A stretch of 64,000 nucleotides of DNA from Ascocoryne sarcoides NRRL 50072 (lineage: Eukaryota; Ascomycota; Leotiomycetes; Helotiales; Gelatinodiscaceae): assembly GCA_000328965.1 (NCBI GenBank), contig KB205942.1, positions 806,001 through 870,000 of the forward strand, given 5' to 3'. This document shows positions 23,243 to 34,665 of this stretch, in pieces. The notes beneath the pieces were generated by a model that made no database searches, was not told the origin of the DNA, and saw only the letters and a program-made list of their open reading frames with translations. A program made the position numbers and the translations under genes. Positions within the stretch are counted from its first letter, which is position 1; each line of letters begins with the position of its first letter.

Positions 23243-23841
23243 GTTGGTCTGCAAATTCGGATGCAAGGCGTAGAGTATTAGGCTTATGTACAGGTATGCC
23301 TCTGGTGAATAGGAAGAGTTCTCAATGCCGATATGATTAAGTAGGAAGGAAACGTGGCGATGTCATTGAAACATGGAGTTGTGATCAGCAATGAAGCCGA
23401 GGTCTAATCAGAACCCCTGTCAACCCTTTCCAGCCTTGCTCACAGGGCTGAAAAGAGAGTTCATGGGCAAGCATTGCAACTTGCTAGAATAAATGTATTT
23501 TATTACTAGGTCCGAGTAAATTGACGATGAAAGATTCGAACAAAGGCTTAACAATTAATTCTAGAGGACAATCTAGAGAATTACTCTATTGGGTCCCAAT
23601 CCATCCCATCATCAAATCGCGAGTCAGGATCTTAGAAACTGTTGAATATACGAAGTACTTTGAAGCGTAACCTTTGGATAGAATAAATCTATATATATCT
23701 TGAAGTTATATCTTGATGATCCACATGTTCAAGTACTTCTTATGTGGTATGACTCCCCCAAATGCTGGAACGCCTGAAATGCGAACAAACCAGACAAAAA
23801 CATTAACACCCTGCACTGTATGTAATAGGACCAATCTCCGC
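23243..23841. other. Intergenic: Lon promoter and MFS 3' flank
   Basis: About 600 bp, AT-rich between 23500 and 23760. It holds the upstream region of Lon and the 3' side of the transporter, both on the minus strand. No ORF was seen. Confidence 0.5.
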
Positions 23842-25590
23842 TTATGCTTTCCTTCCTTCTTCTTCGCCTACTGACATCGGTTCTACCGTCGTGTGCATAT
23901 CGTCCTCATTCATAGACTCATCCTGTTCTTCAGCTCTCACCTTTTCCTCGTGCTTAACCATCCGGACTCTCCTTTCCTCTCGCCATGTTGGACCCCGCTT
24001 AAGCTCTATCCACAGCATAGGCATAGCAACAATACAAACAAGTGCAATAAACGTGAAGCACCAACCTCTACCCATAGCATCAATCATGATGTTAACGATG
24101 CCTGTCCCCCCTGCTCCCATAAGGCATCGCACTAGATTATTCGCAGCTGTAGCTGTTGAAGGGCTCTGCGGATACAAATCAACCACCAAAGTGCTGAGGA
24201 CATTGAAAGCCCCATTAACGCAGAGACCAATCAAGAACTGCAAAACCAAGGGGGCGGCCAAATTTGCATTTTGCTCTAATACCCACCCATAGCAGAGGAT
24301 GCATGCTAGACCAAAGGATAAGAAAGGCCACATGATTTCCAGCCTTGCCCTCTCAATTGGGAAGTGCCTCATGTCGTCGCCATGTTTGCGGTCAATCGTG
24401 AACCCGATCTGTCTTGCAACCTTTTTGTAATTTCGATCAAGCATCCTGCCGTTGATGACACTTGCAAGTGCACAACCACAACCAAACGGCAGGTAGCAAA
24501 GACCGATTTGTAAGTCATTGAATCCGTATATTTCCTGGAAAAGCTGCGGGAGAGAAGCCATAATATCGTAGAACGCTGTGTATATGAGCGAGTTGTAAAA
24601 GAGAACAAGTGCTACGTCCTTCTCCATAATGATATGAACTGTTTTGAGAGGATTAGGCCATCGCAGTTTACGACCTCGAGCTAATTCATCTTGGGCTAGG
24701 CGTCGTCCTTCCGCAGTCTCAGATCTCGATAACCCATTCTCATTCTTCGCCTCCTTTCGAAAACGAAGCCATTCGATAATACTCATATTCCAACCTTGAG
24801 GAGGTATAGAACCATTTCCGACAACATTGCGGCCAGTCTCTGGTACCGTCAAGGTAAATAGAACGAGGAAGCATCCAGCTAGGATAACCAGGAACCAGAA
24901 AATTGACCTCCAGCCCAGAAATTGTGCTAGTATACCACCGATTACAGGTCCCAGTGATGGCCCCATCATGGTTCCTACTCCAACAATGCCCACATATTTC
25001 CCTCTCTCCGAGCTTGTAGAAACATCGGCAACAACTCCATATCCCAAGGCGATTGCCCCGCTACTTCCCGTACTCTGTAGACACCGAAGGACAAAAAGAG
25101 CAGCGTAGCTGTTTTGTAGAGCCAGGCCAACATTAGCTCCCAGGTATATCACGAACGCGATTATATACGCCGGTCTCCTCCCTGCCATGTCGGCCAAATC
25201 TCCAAATATCGTGGGGGCCAGGCCTTGGAATATCATGTATGATGTCAAAGTTAGATTGACGAGTGTTGTCGATACGCCAAGATGTGCCTTGAGAGGGTTT
25301 AAAGCTGGGAAATATATATTGGCGGACGTGGGGGAGATGAACGCTGCCCAAGTAACCATAAAAATAATCCATTGTTTCTTCCTAGTGCTGAAGGCCGAGT
25401 ATACAGGCCCCGTCGTGACAGTTGTCAGCTCTTCGAGATCTCGAGCCTCATATTGTATATTTTGGGCTCCCTCCGAACGGTGTATTGACCGAGACTCTTG
25501 GCTGTCAGGTTCTGCAGGCGAGGTGTTTGGTATAACTCCTCCTATTCCTCCTGCTTTCTCTCCATCTCCAGACGGATTATTTCGAGACAT
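23842..25590 (-). CDS. MFS drug:H+ antiporter (DHA1 family, Qdr/Aqr-like)
   Basis: An intronless ORF of 582 aa starting at the ATG of MSRNNPSGDGE (25590). A longer frame upstream begins only with TTG. About 100 hydrophilic residues lead into 12 predicted transmembrane helices split by a central loop rich in charged residues (about 260-330). Motif A is GDLADMAGRRPAYI after TM2. The antiporter motif C is present as GTMMGPSLGPVIGG in TM5, followed by LGWRSIFWFL. These place it among 12-TM DHA1 exporters related to Qdr1/Aqr1. It should sit in the plasma membrane and expel small toxic compounds or weak acids using the proton gradient. The substrate cannot be read from the sequence. The last 50 residues are a charged cytoplasmic tail. 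Confidence 0.9.
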   Translation of the reverse strand: MSRNNPSGDGEKAGGIGGVIPNTSPAEPDSQESRSIHRSEGAQNIQYEARDLEELTTVTTGPVYSAFSTRKKQWIIFMVTWAAFISPTSANIYFPALNPLKAHLGVSTTLVNLTLTSYMIFQGLAPTIFGDLADMAGRRPAYIIAFVIYLGANVGLALQNSYAALFVLRCLQSTGSSGAIALGYGVVADVSTSSERGKYVGIVGVGTMMGPSLGPVIGGILAQFLGWRSIFWFLVILAGCFLVLFTLTVPETGRNVVGNGSIPPQGWNMSIIEWLRFRKEAKNENGLSRSETAEGRRLAQDELARGRKLRWPNPLKTVHIIMEKDVALVLFYNSLIYTAFYDIMASLPQLFQEIYGFNDLQIGLCYLPFGCGCALASVINGRMLDRNYKKVARQIGFTIDRKHGDDMRHFPIERARLEIMWPFLSFGLACILCYGWVLEQNANLAAPLVLQFLIGLCVNGAFNVLSTLVVDLYPQSPSTATAANNLVRCLMGAGGTGIVNIMIDAMGRGWCFTFIALVCIVAMPMLWIELKRGPTWREERRVRMVKHEEKVRAEEQDESMNEDDMHTTVEPMSVGEEEGRKA

Positions 25591-26440
25591 CGCGATCGCC
25601 AAACATGAACCAGAGAAAGACGAAGAGAAGAGGCATCCGTGGATCGGTGCATCACGAATAGAAAATATGAACTTGAGGAAGCTAAAAGAGAAAAGACGAG
25701 AAATTCGTAGATGATTGTATTACCTAAAGAAAAGCAGACCTAACCCCCGCTGCTACATGATTGATGGGAAATGGGAGTATACATCCAGGCGGGAATAAAT
25801 CCGCGAGCTTGACTCGTCTCATGATTCAATCACGAAATTTGCAGCAAGCCCTCCCAGTCCGATCTTGCCCCGAGAGATAATGGCTGGTGGTGAACGGGTA
25901 TAAGTGCCGGTAGTCTCGATGATTGGAAAGCATGGCTCATGACTGGTCGGGGCGACGAATTCTTGTGGGTCAGCTTGCGGAATTGAAGATAAGAATGGCG
26001 GGAATAGATACTCTTCTACACGTTCGCTCGTGCTGCATATAAAAGATTCAGTTGCGATGAATCAGGTTTGGAGAAGCCGAAACTTGGAAACTGGAACATG
26101 CGAATTTGCATAGAAGCTGAGGCTGAGGTCAAGCCAAGCTGAGATGAAGCTTTGTGGAGAAGAGAGATGAGATGCGAGACGACCCGGGGATGACGTTGCT
26201 GGGCTGGGGCGGCCGCAAAGCACATGACATTAGTCAGCGTTGGCAAGGTTCGAGCCACGATACAACTCTTGGAGTTGCGAGTACGAAGTACTGCTGTGCG
26301 AAAGGAAAGGGACAGGCAGGTTGCTTTCTTTCCGCCTTTATGTTTCAAACGTGCCGACACTTTCGTTTGATCTCCCTTTGAGAAGATCGCATGACTCCGG
26401 CCCAACACTTTAGAGAATTGCGGATCGCCATCTCGACTCA
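25591..26440. promoter_or_regulatory. Divergent promoter between MFS transporter and UFE1
   Basis: About 850 bp separate the two outward-facing starts. The side next to the transporter is AG-rich on the plus strand (pyrimidine-rich on its coding strand), typical of a leader. A 141-codon minus ORF (26441-26016) crosses the UFE1 start and has no recognised family. No specific operator could be assigned. Confidence 0.5.
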
Positions 26441-27589
26441 ATGACCGACCTCACCCCAATTCTCAACGAGCTCCTCAAGAGCCATGACGCTCCGCCTACA
26501 ACGGATCCCTCCTTGAGTTTTCAGAAAATAGACGAGTTCCTCAAGGAGGCATATCGAATCGTGAGCATCCCGAGGGGTGTAAGACAAGACCATCACTAAC
26601 TACGATTCCAAGAACTCACACATAGCCGCACTAAATACCAACCTCCGGGGCATACGACAGTCCTACCTTTCGACAGCTCCCCCATCACGGCGGTTGAAAC
26701 TCGCCTCCGCGGATAAGCAATGGAAATATCTGACAGATCATGATCGGGCGCAGATTGACGCAGATACTCAGAGCATGGTGCGCGAGCTTAACGCTAGCAT
26801 CAGGACATTGGAAGACGCGGAACAAGTACGCCAGGATACCGAGACGGTTCTCAGGAACAAGAAGTATGCGAGATTGGGTCTTGGGGCCTTGGGGGCATGG
26901 GCGGCAGGTGGGGCGGGGCAAACCAAGTCTCACGAGCAAGAGCTGGACGAGGTGAGAGCGAATACAATTAGTGCCCATCGCGACAGCGTTCTCTTATATC
27001 TCCGGCGAAAGCTTGAAGCATGTGGAAATTTCCACAAGGAGATGGCTGAAAAGAGATTCATACGTCAAATGGAAAAGAATAAGAGCATGCTGGCCACTTC
27101 CCAAAGGCCCTTGCCAGATTTCAGCGGCCTCGACAGCATGCCATTACCAGTCCCCAAACGGAGCACGAGCACAGTAGCGCATTTGGAAGTGCAGTATTCA
27201 TACCCGGAAGAAGAGCCGACTCCAGAGCAGCTGCAGGAGTTCGAGAAGCAGAATGAAGATATGCTGAAGCATTATGAGAGCACCCTAGATCAAGTGAAGT
27301 ATGCGGTGGATGATTTGTGGCATTGCGACCGAGCTGACTTTTTTATAGAACCACCGAGAAATCGCTGATCGAGATATCGGAGTTACAGACGCAACTGGTC
27401 AGCAATCTAGAGACACAGTCGGCCCACATCGACCAGCTTGTCGCCGATTCCTTCCTCACGACTGAAAACGTTGGGGGTGGGAACAAGCAATTAAAGAAGG
27501 CGACGGAGAGAAAATCCACGGCAAAGTACGTGTTCTACGCGTCGTGCGGCCTGAGTGCCTTCCTGATAGTATGGGATTTGATCATCTGA
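26441..27589 (+). CDS. UFE1: ER t-SNARE Ufe1 / syntaxin-18
   Basis: Three exons (26441-26560, 26613-27298, 27349-27589) give 348 aa in a closed frame. The start MTDLTPILNELLK and residues up to about 70 match the N-terminal syntaxin-18 region (FLKEAYRI-NSHIAALNTNLRGIRQSYL). A long helical region follows. A Qa-SNARE helix is visible from about 268 (TTEKSLIEISELQTQLVSNL, then HIDQLVADS). A single C-terminal anchor YVFYASCGLSAFLIVWDLII ends the protein, so it is tail-anchored in the ER. Ufe1 forms the SNARE complex with Sec20, Use1 and Sec22 for retrograde Golgi-to-ER fusion, tethered by Dsl1. The second donor (GTATGC) was chosen because it alone keeps the SNARE frame. Confidence 0.88.
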
Positions 27590-27993
27590 AATACCACGTA
27601 AATAAATGACTGCTTCGTATATGGCCATAAGTATATATTTAGCATGTGAATGGATGCAGGAACCAGACGTCACAGCACAAGTCCTCGTGCCCATAGCCGT
27701 AGATCGCATCCACATGCTCAAGCTCAGGGAGATAAGGAGAGTCAAACCAAGGAGTTCGGTCGGAAATCCGGGGCCGTGTTCTGGGGTTCACATCGTTATA
27801 CCTCGGTCCGCCGAACTTAAATGCCAGGCTGCCCGTGAGTACAAGGTGAAGGACAAGATGAAAGGTACCTGATCCAAAGTATCATTTCGAGTTTTGATCC
27901 CGTCGTCCGCGCCGGCTTGACTGGAGAAAAGGAAGCTTAAATCACCCCAGAGCTGGACGTGAGTCAAGCGATCCCGGGAGGCCAAGCAACAAA
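27590..27993. other. Intergenic: UFE1 3' flank and AAT promoter
   Basis: About 400 bp between two plus-strand genes. No gene was recognised; ORFs here overlap the surrounding coding sequence. Confidence 0.5.
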
Positions 27994-29387
27994 ATGTCCA
28001 AATCCACCTCCACCAGATCGCCAACTCTCTCGTCCGCAACCTCAACTTCACCTTCGTTAAGACTGCAAAGCATAGCCGGCCATATGTCTCGATCGTCTCC
28101 AACCCTCTTTACGGCGGAAGAAGTGCCGCAAGCCCCGGAGGATCCCCTCTTCGGCTTGATGGCGGCTTTCAGGGCAGATACGTTCGACAAGAAGGTGGAT
28201 GTAGGCATCGGCGCCTATCGAGATGACAATGCAAAGCCCTGGGTCTTGCCCGTTGTCAAGAAGGTATATCGGGAGTGAACAGCAGGTGAAGCACGCTAAT
28301 CGATTATTCATCGAAGGCAGATGAGATTCTACGAAATGACCCCGCATTGAACCACGAATACCTCCCGATCGCTGGTCTTGCAAGCTACACATCTGCCGCA
28401 GCGAAACTCATCCTTGGAGCCGATTCCCCAGCTCTCACCGAGAAGCGGTCGTGCTCTCTACAAACCATATCTGGAACAGGTGCTGTGCATCTCGGAGCTC
28501 TCTTCTTGTCGAAGTTCTGTCCTGGCAACCCCACAGTCTACCTGAGCAACCCCACCTGGGCCAACCACAACCAAATCTTCTCGAACGTCTCTCTCCCGAT
28601 CGCTACGTATCCATACTTCTCCAAGTCTACAAAAGGTCTCGATTTCGATGGCATGAAGAAAGCAATCGCCGAAGCCCCAGACCACAGTATTATCCTACTC
28701 CACGCATGTGCCCACAACCCCACCGGCGTCGACCCGACACGAGAACAATGGAAGGAGCTTGCCGTACTGCTGAAGCAGAAATCGCATTTCCCCTTCTTCG
28801 ATTGTGCATATCAAGGGTTTGCTTCGGGTGATCTGAATAAGGATGCGTGGGCGGTTCGTTACTTCATCGACCAGGGATTCGAGCTTTGTGTTGCTCAATC
28901 TTTTGCGAAGAATTTCGGTCTCTATGGTGAGCGTGCAGGCTGCTTCCACTTCGTTACGGGGTCAGGTTCAGATGCACAGAAGACGATTGCGCGGATTGCT
29001 TCCCAATTAGCTATTCTACAACGATCCGAGATTTCTAACCCCCCTGCCTACGGTGCGAGAATCGCTGGGTTGGTGTTGAATGACGAGGCCTTGTTCAAAG
29101 AGTGGGAAGAGAATCTGCGAACAATGGCTGGGAGAATCATTAGTATGCGGAAGGCGTTACGAGCCAAGCTCGAGGAGATGGGTACGCCCGGAACGTGGAA
29201 CCACATCACTGATCAGATTGGCATGTTCTCGTTCACTGGTTTGAACGAGAAGCAGGTCCAGATTTTGAGAGACGAGGCACATGTTTATATGACGAAGAAT
29301 GGACGGATCAGTATGGCAGGCCTCAATACGGGTAACATCGATTACTTTGCCAAGGCAGTCGATAAAGCGGTCAGAGAGACACAGTGA
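27994..29387 (+). CDS. AAT2: Aspartate aminotransferase (class I PLP enzyme)
   Basis: Two exons (27994-28263, 28317-29387) give 446 aa. The pyridoxal-phosphate lysine is in AQSFAKNFGLYGERAG (Lys about 288). SGTGAVHLGA, NPTWANHNQIF, HNPTGVDPT and FFDCAYQGFASGD are all hallmark AAT motifs. The enzyme moves an amino group between aspartate/2-oxoglutarate and oxaloacetate/glutamate, linking nitrogen metabolism, the TCA cycle and the malate-aspartate shuttle. The body resembles the fungal cytosolic Aat2 type. There is a Ser/Thr/Arg-rich extension of about 30 residues before a second Met at HMSRSSPTLFTAEEVPQAPED. That internal Met could be the cytosolic start and the extension a weak organellar leader. 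The acceptor was taken at AG|GCAGATGAG, giving KK-ADEIL. Confidence 0.93.
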
Positions 29388-30174
29388 ATGTAGAACTATT
29401 AAGCTCTTGCTCAAGATTGGGGTGGGTAGATAAAAGGGAGTCTCTGGTAGGAACCAGTCTCTCTCTCCTCTGTTAGCTTATGACTATTAGCCTAGAAACA
29501 TGCGGCAAATCCATGACTATATTTGAACCGATCTGGGCTTTTCGACTGCAAAAAGGTCTCTAGCCTTAACACGTGCGCTATGACTTTGAAATAGACAACA
29601 ACACTTAGTATATTATCACCATGAAGATTATATTTTCTCCCTCGCTTAATCTACTGAGGGCCAAAAATGAAGCCAATGTTCAATGGTAACACCTTCATAG
29701 AATACTACGTCTGCCTTTTTTCAGTCTCCTTTTTAATGTCGAGGAATAAAGACACGTTTTTGGAATGGATGACGCTGTATTTGTCTTCAAAAGCTTACAA
29801 AGGAATGTTGCGTCTTTAAGCTGTAAGCTAGAGCTTAGTATTGATAGCAGTGATTGAGAACTTGCGGAACTCGTGATCTAAATCAACCCCGAACCAGATT
29901 TCCAACCACAGGATCGACGTTAGACGTCGAGTTTGTTATGGAGACAGGGCAGCTTATACAGAGGTCCGTAATTTCCAAAAATTCTTGAGATTTACCTCCT
30001 GGTTCCGTCCTTGCTTTTCAACTGTACTAAACGCAGGAAGATACTCGAAATGGTGTGATTTGAAGTAAAAAAAGTAGGCAGAATTTTATTTTCCCATTAA
30101 CATGAGTAAAGAAAGAGAATTCCATGCCCAAAACCATCAAAAGATTTTTTTAAAAAAAATTATATATATGTTGA
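29388..30174. other. Intergenic, no gene
   Basis: About 790 bp of AT-rich DNA downstream of AAT, ending in a T/A-rich tract (30130-30170) that borders the tRNA 3' end. The T-rich runs would lie after the tRNA in its direction of transcription only as A-rich on the template, so I call no terminator. Confidence 0.45.
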
Positions 30175-30290
30175 TGAACAGAGTGGGACTCGAACCCACG
30201 CCCCTTTCGAGACCAGGAAATTATGTGCAAGCACATGATGATTAAGGAGTAACCTTAACCTGGCGCCATAACCAGCTCGGCCATCTGTCC
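30175..30290 (-). tRNA. tRNA-Leu(AAG), with intron
   Basis: Read on the minus strand, the acceptor stem GGACAGA pairs with TCTGTTC (one G-U), with discriminator A at 30175. The D arm has GCC/GGC, and the T arm is GTGGGTTCGAGTCCCAC. The anticodon stem is CCAGG/CCTGG with loop TTAAGG...T, so the anticodon is AAG (leucine). A 34-nt intron follows the purine 3' of the anticodon and contains a CATGTGC/GCACATA hairpin. The long variable arm (TCTCGAAAGGGGC) is as expected for a class II leucine tRNA. Confidence 0.95.
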
Positions 30291-31084
30291 TTGAATGCTT
30301 CTTATTGGCTGAATGAAAGTTAAATCATACTGTATGGTAGGGTAGGTAGGAGGGGGAGGGGATGATTAAGCGAAGCGAGAATTTCTTTTATTGTGGGGAA
30401 AGATTGTACAAGTAGAGTGAAGTGTTGGTAGAATAGGAAATGAAATGATGTTGTTGGTCCATGAGACTTGCTTTTCCTAGGATCAATCGACATAGTGAGA
30501 TCTTGCAGGTCTTTCTACCATACATGTATAATTAAATAGAACATCTCGCTTCAACATTGTTTGAATTTGTGCACTGATTCAAGGCTCAAGCTTGCGAATG
30601 TGGTAATATTCTGCACTTCTAAGCATGGATTACTTCTTTGCTATTGAATGTTGACTTCAGAAATAACAGCTTAATGACCAAGAGCAAGCCATCACTAAAA
30701 TTCCCTGAGCAAGTTCATACCCTCAATGACTCTGATGTGCAATGCTATGAACTTGGATATATCCCTATTAAGTACAATACTACCGCCCAGATACTAAAAC
30801 TTAAGAGTTTTACTATCTCCCCCACAGCTAACAGCTGGGTTAGTATCACTTCAATTTTCTGCCAAAAACAAATTAGAACTCACTATATTAACTTCTCCTT
30901 CCCATATCCGCTGCCAACACCACAACATCCGCTTCCAATTTCTTCCAATCGTTCACTTCCAAGGCATTCCCTTGGAATCTAGCTATCCTGTGGAGAATAA
31001 CCAAAAGGGGAGACAATATCAAGAATCTCATTCGTAGGCCACACACAGTATTGATACCAGTTTTGCCAATTGGAGTTCTCGGTG
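30291..31084. other. AT-rich flank, possibly remains of the transposon
   Basis: No gene is supported. The 30900-31084 part lies downstream of the Tc1-like remnant in its direction of translation and may be its further decayed 3' half, but no catalytic DDE motif could be read. Confidence 0.4.
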
Positions 31085-31485
31085 AAATTGGTAACTCACC
31101 CAGCTTTCTCCGTAAGCTGTACTCATACCGCACAACGTCAATGAATAATATCGTGGCTCTTAAGGATCCGAGAGACAGTTTTCTTACTGCATTTAATCCC
31201 AGTAGCCTCAATGACCTGGAGGTACGTATGTGTGGGGAACTCTCGTGCGTGGCGTAGGATATTTCGCTCGTCAACTTTGGAGAACGATTTCTTAGGGCCA
31301 AGACGTGTACAACTCTCCTAGTTCGCGCGTGAATCGTCGTTGTCGATGGTGGATCGAACGGCCCCGCGGGATAAGTTGTACTGCTTCATGATGAGTGGAA
31401 CAGAGACGCGGCATTCGTGGGCACCCATGATTTTCTGTCTTAGCCCTGGGCTGAGGTCCCTCCCCCGGTCGTGTTCCCGGAGACC
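31085..31485 (-). mobile_element. Degenerate Tc1/mariner transposase, N-terminal DNA-binding part
   Basis: On the minus strand a near-continuous frame reads RGRDLSPGLRQKIMGAHE, then IMKQYNLSRGAVRSTIDND, KVDERNILRHAREFPTHTY and IKCSKKTVSRILKSHDII. This is the paired helix-turn-helix layout of Tc1-family transposases, ending at the RCxxxxxLTEKA region. It is broken by in-frame stops (TAG after SRAN, TGA after DIIH, another TGA shortly after), and the catalytic domain cannot be followed. The stops are of the kind C-to-T changes would make. No terminal inverted repeats were identified by eye. It is a dead relic. Confidence 0.6.
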
Positions 31486-32544
31486 TAAGCCTGGGGTTTA
31501 GGATGAGTTGATGAGTTTGCCATAATGATGAAGGGTGTAAGAAATTGAGAACGCGATTTTTCGTGTGGTTTGGTGCACGGACTCGTTTCTAGGGTCTACT
31601 GTCGCTCCAACATTGATTAACTCTTGAATGCCTTACAAAATTTTTACTAAGTGTCTAATAAATGTGCTGTAGCCTAGTATATCTCCATAGACTCTTATGG
31701 AATCTTGATGTAAATCGATGCCCAAGTATATGCAACAGAGTAAGAAACCGCGGATAGCAGGATTCGCAACTATATAATGTCCTCAAACAAGAATTACAGG
31801 ACGGGTAGAGCACAAAGCTCTGTATAAAGGAGGCAATATGAGGAGGCACATTAATTATGGTATATGTATGACCGCAAGGTATCAACGGCTGGTAGGGTGT
31901 CAACATTTAGCCATGAGGTCTCCGGAGTAAGAAAATGGGAACATAGGATAGGTTAATTGTGCTTAAAGGCACGCAATGCCCTACTTAGTAATTCGACTAA
32001 ACACGATGCAAATGTACCTTGACCTTGGGGACATTTATCCATTCATTATCAATGGTTATGCAACGGTCTGAAGTATCTATATTATGGGCACTCTCAGCTA
32101 GAACTCATCTTTAAGCAGAATAGCTGTTGCAACGTCTAGATATTAGGTGTGAACGCCAAGAGGGGGAATGGTGGTTAAGGAAAGAGGGTGACTACTTTGT
32201 GATGATTACAACATCACCAAACTACAAGTTAGCTTCGAATGATGAGGCCGGAATAAGATTGGAAGTTGATTCGTCAGGAAAGTTACCATAAAAAATATTC
32301 GCTTACGGTGAGATGGGTTTAACCCGTACCTAGCTCTCATTCATTCGGGGAAATACAAATAAGACCAAAAGCTCCGAGTATACTGTAGATCCATAAATCC
32401 AGGAGCTACTTTCTAACCAGGTACTCTCTGTCAAATTGCCCTCTAGGCTAGGGTGAAATATTGCTTCGTTGTATGGTCGTACAAATAACAAGGGCACCCC
32501 AAACAGAAAAAGAAAAAATGAGAATTTCACCAGCACAACCTCTA
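31486..32544. other. Intergenic, no gene recognised
   Basis: About 1 kb of moderately AT-rich DNA between the transposon remnant and the 3' end of the epimerase gene. It holds only short overlapping ORFs. Confidence 0.45.
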
Positions 32545-33713
32545 CTAAACACCTGCAGCCTTTTGGGCGTGCTCAATCTTCACACCAGCCGCCAATGCTT
32601 CCCCTTCGACGATGTCAGGGATTTCATCTTCCAAACTTCTTCTGTGTGGCTTCCAACCCAAATACTTTCTAGCCCTCTTTGCAACGCTTCTCGAATTGAG
32701 TCCCCATGCGAGAGCCTCAAACCCAGCAACTTCAAGCACCTGTTCTTTAGATATGACTTTCATTGCTTTCTCCTTGATATAGCCCTTCTCGTAAGCAACT
32801 TCACCCACTCGCTTCGTCACTTCTCCCCAAACATGATGTCCATTCTCAGCAAAATAATAGCCTTCTTTACCCCAAAGCTTCGAATCCAGAGCAGGGTTGT
32901 TGGCAATTGCGGCTTCGACAAGTAGAACAATCAAGTCGCTGAGGTCATGGACATGGACATTGTTCCACTCCGTCAACCCCCTTCCTGCTTGTTGCCGCTG
33001 ACCTTTTTCCAGAGTCGTCTTCGCTAAGTCATATGCCTGCTTGCTGCGTTTATTGCCTGGGCCACGACCAGGACCGTAAATCACTGGAGGACTTATGATT
33101 GCTGTCTTGACGGCTTCCGAGCTTGCAGCGAGTACGGTTTTCTCGACCGCCCGGTGAATTGCAGCGTCGGGGAGAGATGTGACTACTGATACGTTTTCTA
33201 GATCATCATATGGAGGCAGGGATGGCGGTTCGCCGAATACTCCTAACTCTAGGTCCTTCCAGACCAGAAGTCCAGTTCCGGAGGTGTGCAACCAAAAACC
33301 AGGCTTCTCTTTGCTGTGACCAGCAGCTAGCCCTTTTGCAATGGCTTGAGCTGCCTGGACGTGATCCGATGAATCTGCAGTGTCTAAGACATGTCAACAC
33401 TTACACTGATGACTATGGTAAAAGACACGCTTACGGATCACAATATCTGCCTTGGAGCTTTCCTCCTCGATGAGTTTTGAATCGTCATTGGTACCGTAGA
33501 CAAGTCGTATACTTGGATAAGCAGCAGCGACAAAGGCACCTCGACTTGAATCTCGGACAATCGCAGTGTACTCAATTTCAGGGTGTGCTTGCTCTAATGC
33601 AAACAAAAAATCCCCGCCAAGGTAGCCCGTGGCTCCAGTTCTAATGTACAGTGTCAGAATCTTACCTACTTTTGCGTATGCTCATAGACCTACAAGAACA
33701 TTTTTGGTGCCAT
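32545..33713 (-). CDS. NAD(P)-dependent epimerase/NmrA-type SDR protein
   Basis: Three exons: a 20-nt first exon 33713-33694, then 33640-33435 and 33383-32545. They total 354 aa with a closed frame. The first two join as MAPKMFL-TGATGYLGGDFLFALEQ, an N-terminal Rossmann TGxxGxxG motif. Further features are YTAIVRDSSR (second strand), ADIVIHTADSSDHVQA, FWLHTSGTGLL, ISPPVIYGPGRGP (substrate-site YGPG) and a C-terminal domain. It belongs to the extended/atypical short-chain dehydrogenases, close to fungal NAD-dependent epimerases of unknown substrate. The usual YxxxK is not evident, as in many atypical members, so catalysis is uncertain. It should be cytosolic. The strong GTAGGT and GTAAGC donors support the model. 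Confidence 0.82.
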
Positions 33714-34665
33714 TTTCTTACCTCTCTAGATATCTCACGAACTTTGATGGGATTAAGAGTGCAAGAGTCTTCTTCTACTTAAACGCAAAGAAACAGAGTA
33801 ATTGGGGATTACAACATTTATAATGCTAGCTGATCGATCGAATACGAATCACTCCGATTCAATACCAGTCGGTTCATCAATAGCCGATCGGGGCAAATGT
33901 CCCTCCGAACCATCAGTAATAGCCGGCTCCCATTCATAATACTATAAATTTATTACGCTTAGAGCTTATGATTAGCTAGTATAAAGACTTGATCTATAGG
34001 TGGATTTATTAAAAAACTCTTGAAATGCAACCAAAAAGAAGGGCAAACAATTGCAAGCTCCAAAAGGAGTAAATAGGTAGTATAACAGCCTACTAAATCT
34101 TTATGAAACTATCTTTACAATCCAGAACTTATTTACACATTTTGCTTAAATTGCATATTTAAAATTACTATAGTTATATAAAGTCTTAAGTTATACAAAG
34201 GGCAGCTTATAATAAAGTCCTAAAGAGGAAACCCAAGTCGGCGTTAAGGAATTCTTGTGTTGCTAAAAAAAACCGACGTCGTCAATACGACATTTGCTTT
34301 CTTGGCTACCAGCCGATTCATCAGCAACCTTTTCGTCTCCTCCTATCAAAACGCCTGATAGCCGGACTTAATGTCGCTCCTGTGGGGACGTTTGCTAAAA
34401 CCCGACTATTGCACGTAAACTGCTTTGTTAGTGTGGAATTTCTGCACAGTAATAGCTCAATCACCAAGAGACATGCAGCAATCCACAGCCAAAAAAGCCC
34501 CTTTCCAAGTCTCACCAAAATCACATCAGATTAATCCCTCCAACCCCACCTTCCCCTAACTTCAACCACTCGATGGCAGTTTCCGTGTTGAAAACGGTTG
34601 GGACCTGTTCAGCAAAACCTCTAAACTGCTACCCATCAGCCTTTAACGCATTTCTGCGGAGATCA
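33714..34665. other. AT-rich intergenic region
   Basis: From 33930 to 34240 the sequence is very AT-rich, with many TA steps and few CG. It then returns to average composition at 34270. No gene is supported. This resembles other AT islands in the window. Confidence 0.5.

Noticed and set aside
26016..26441. 141-codon ORF antisense to the UFE1 promoter
   Set aside because: Overlaps the start of UFE1 on the other strand and has no family signature.
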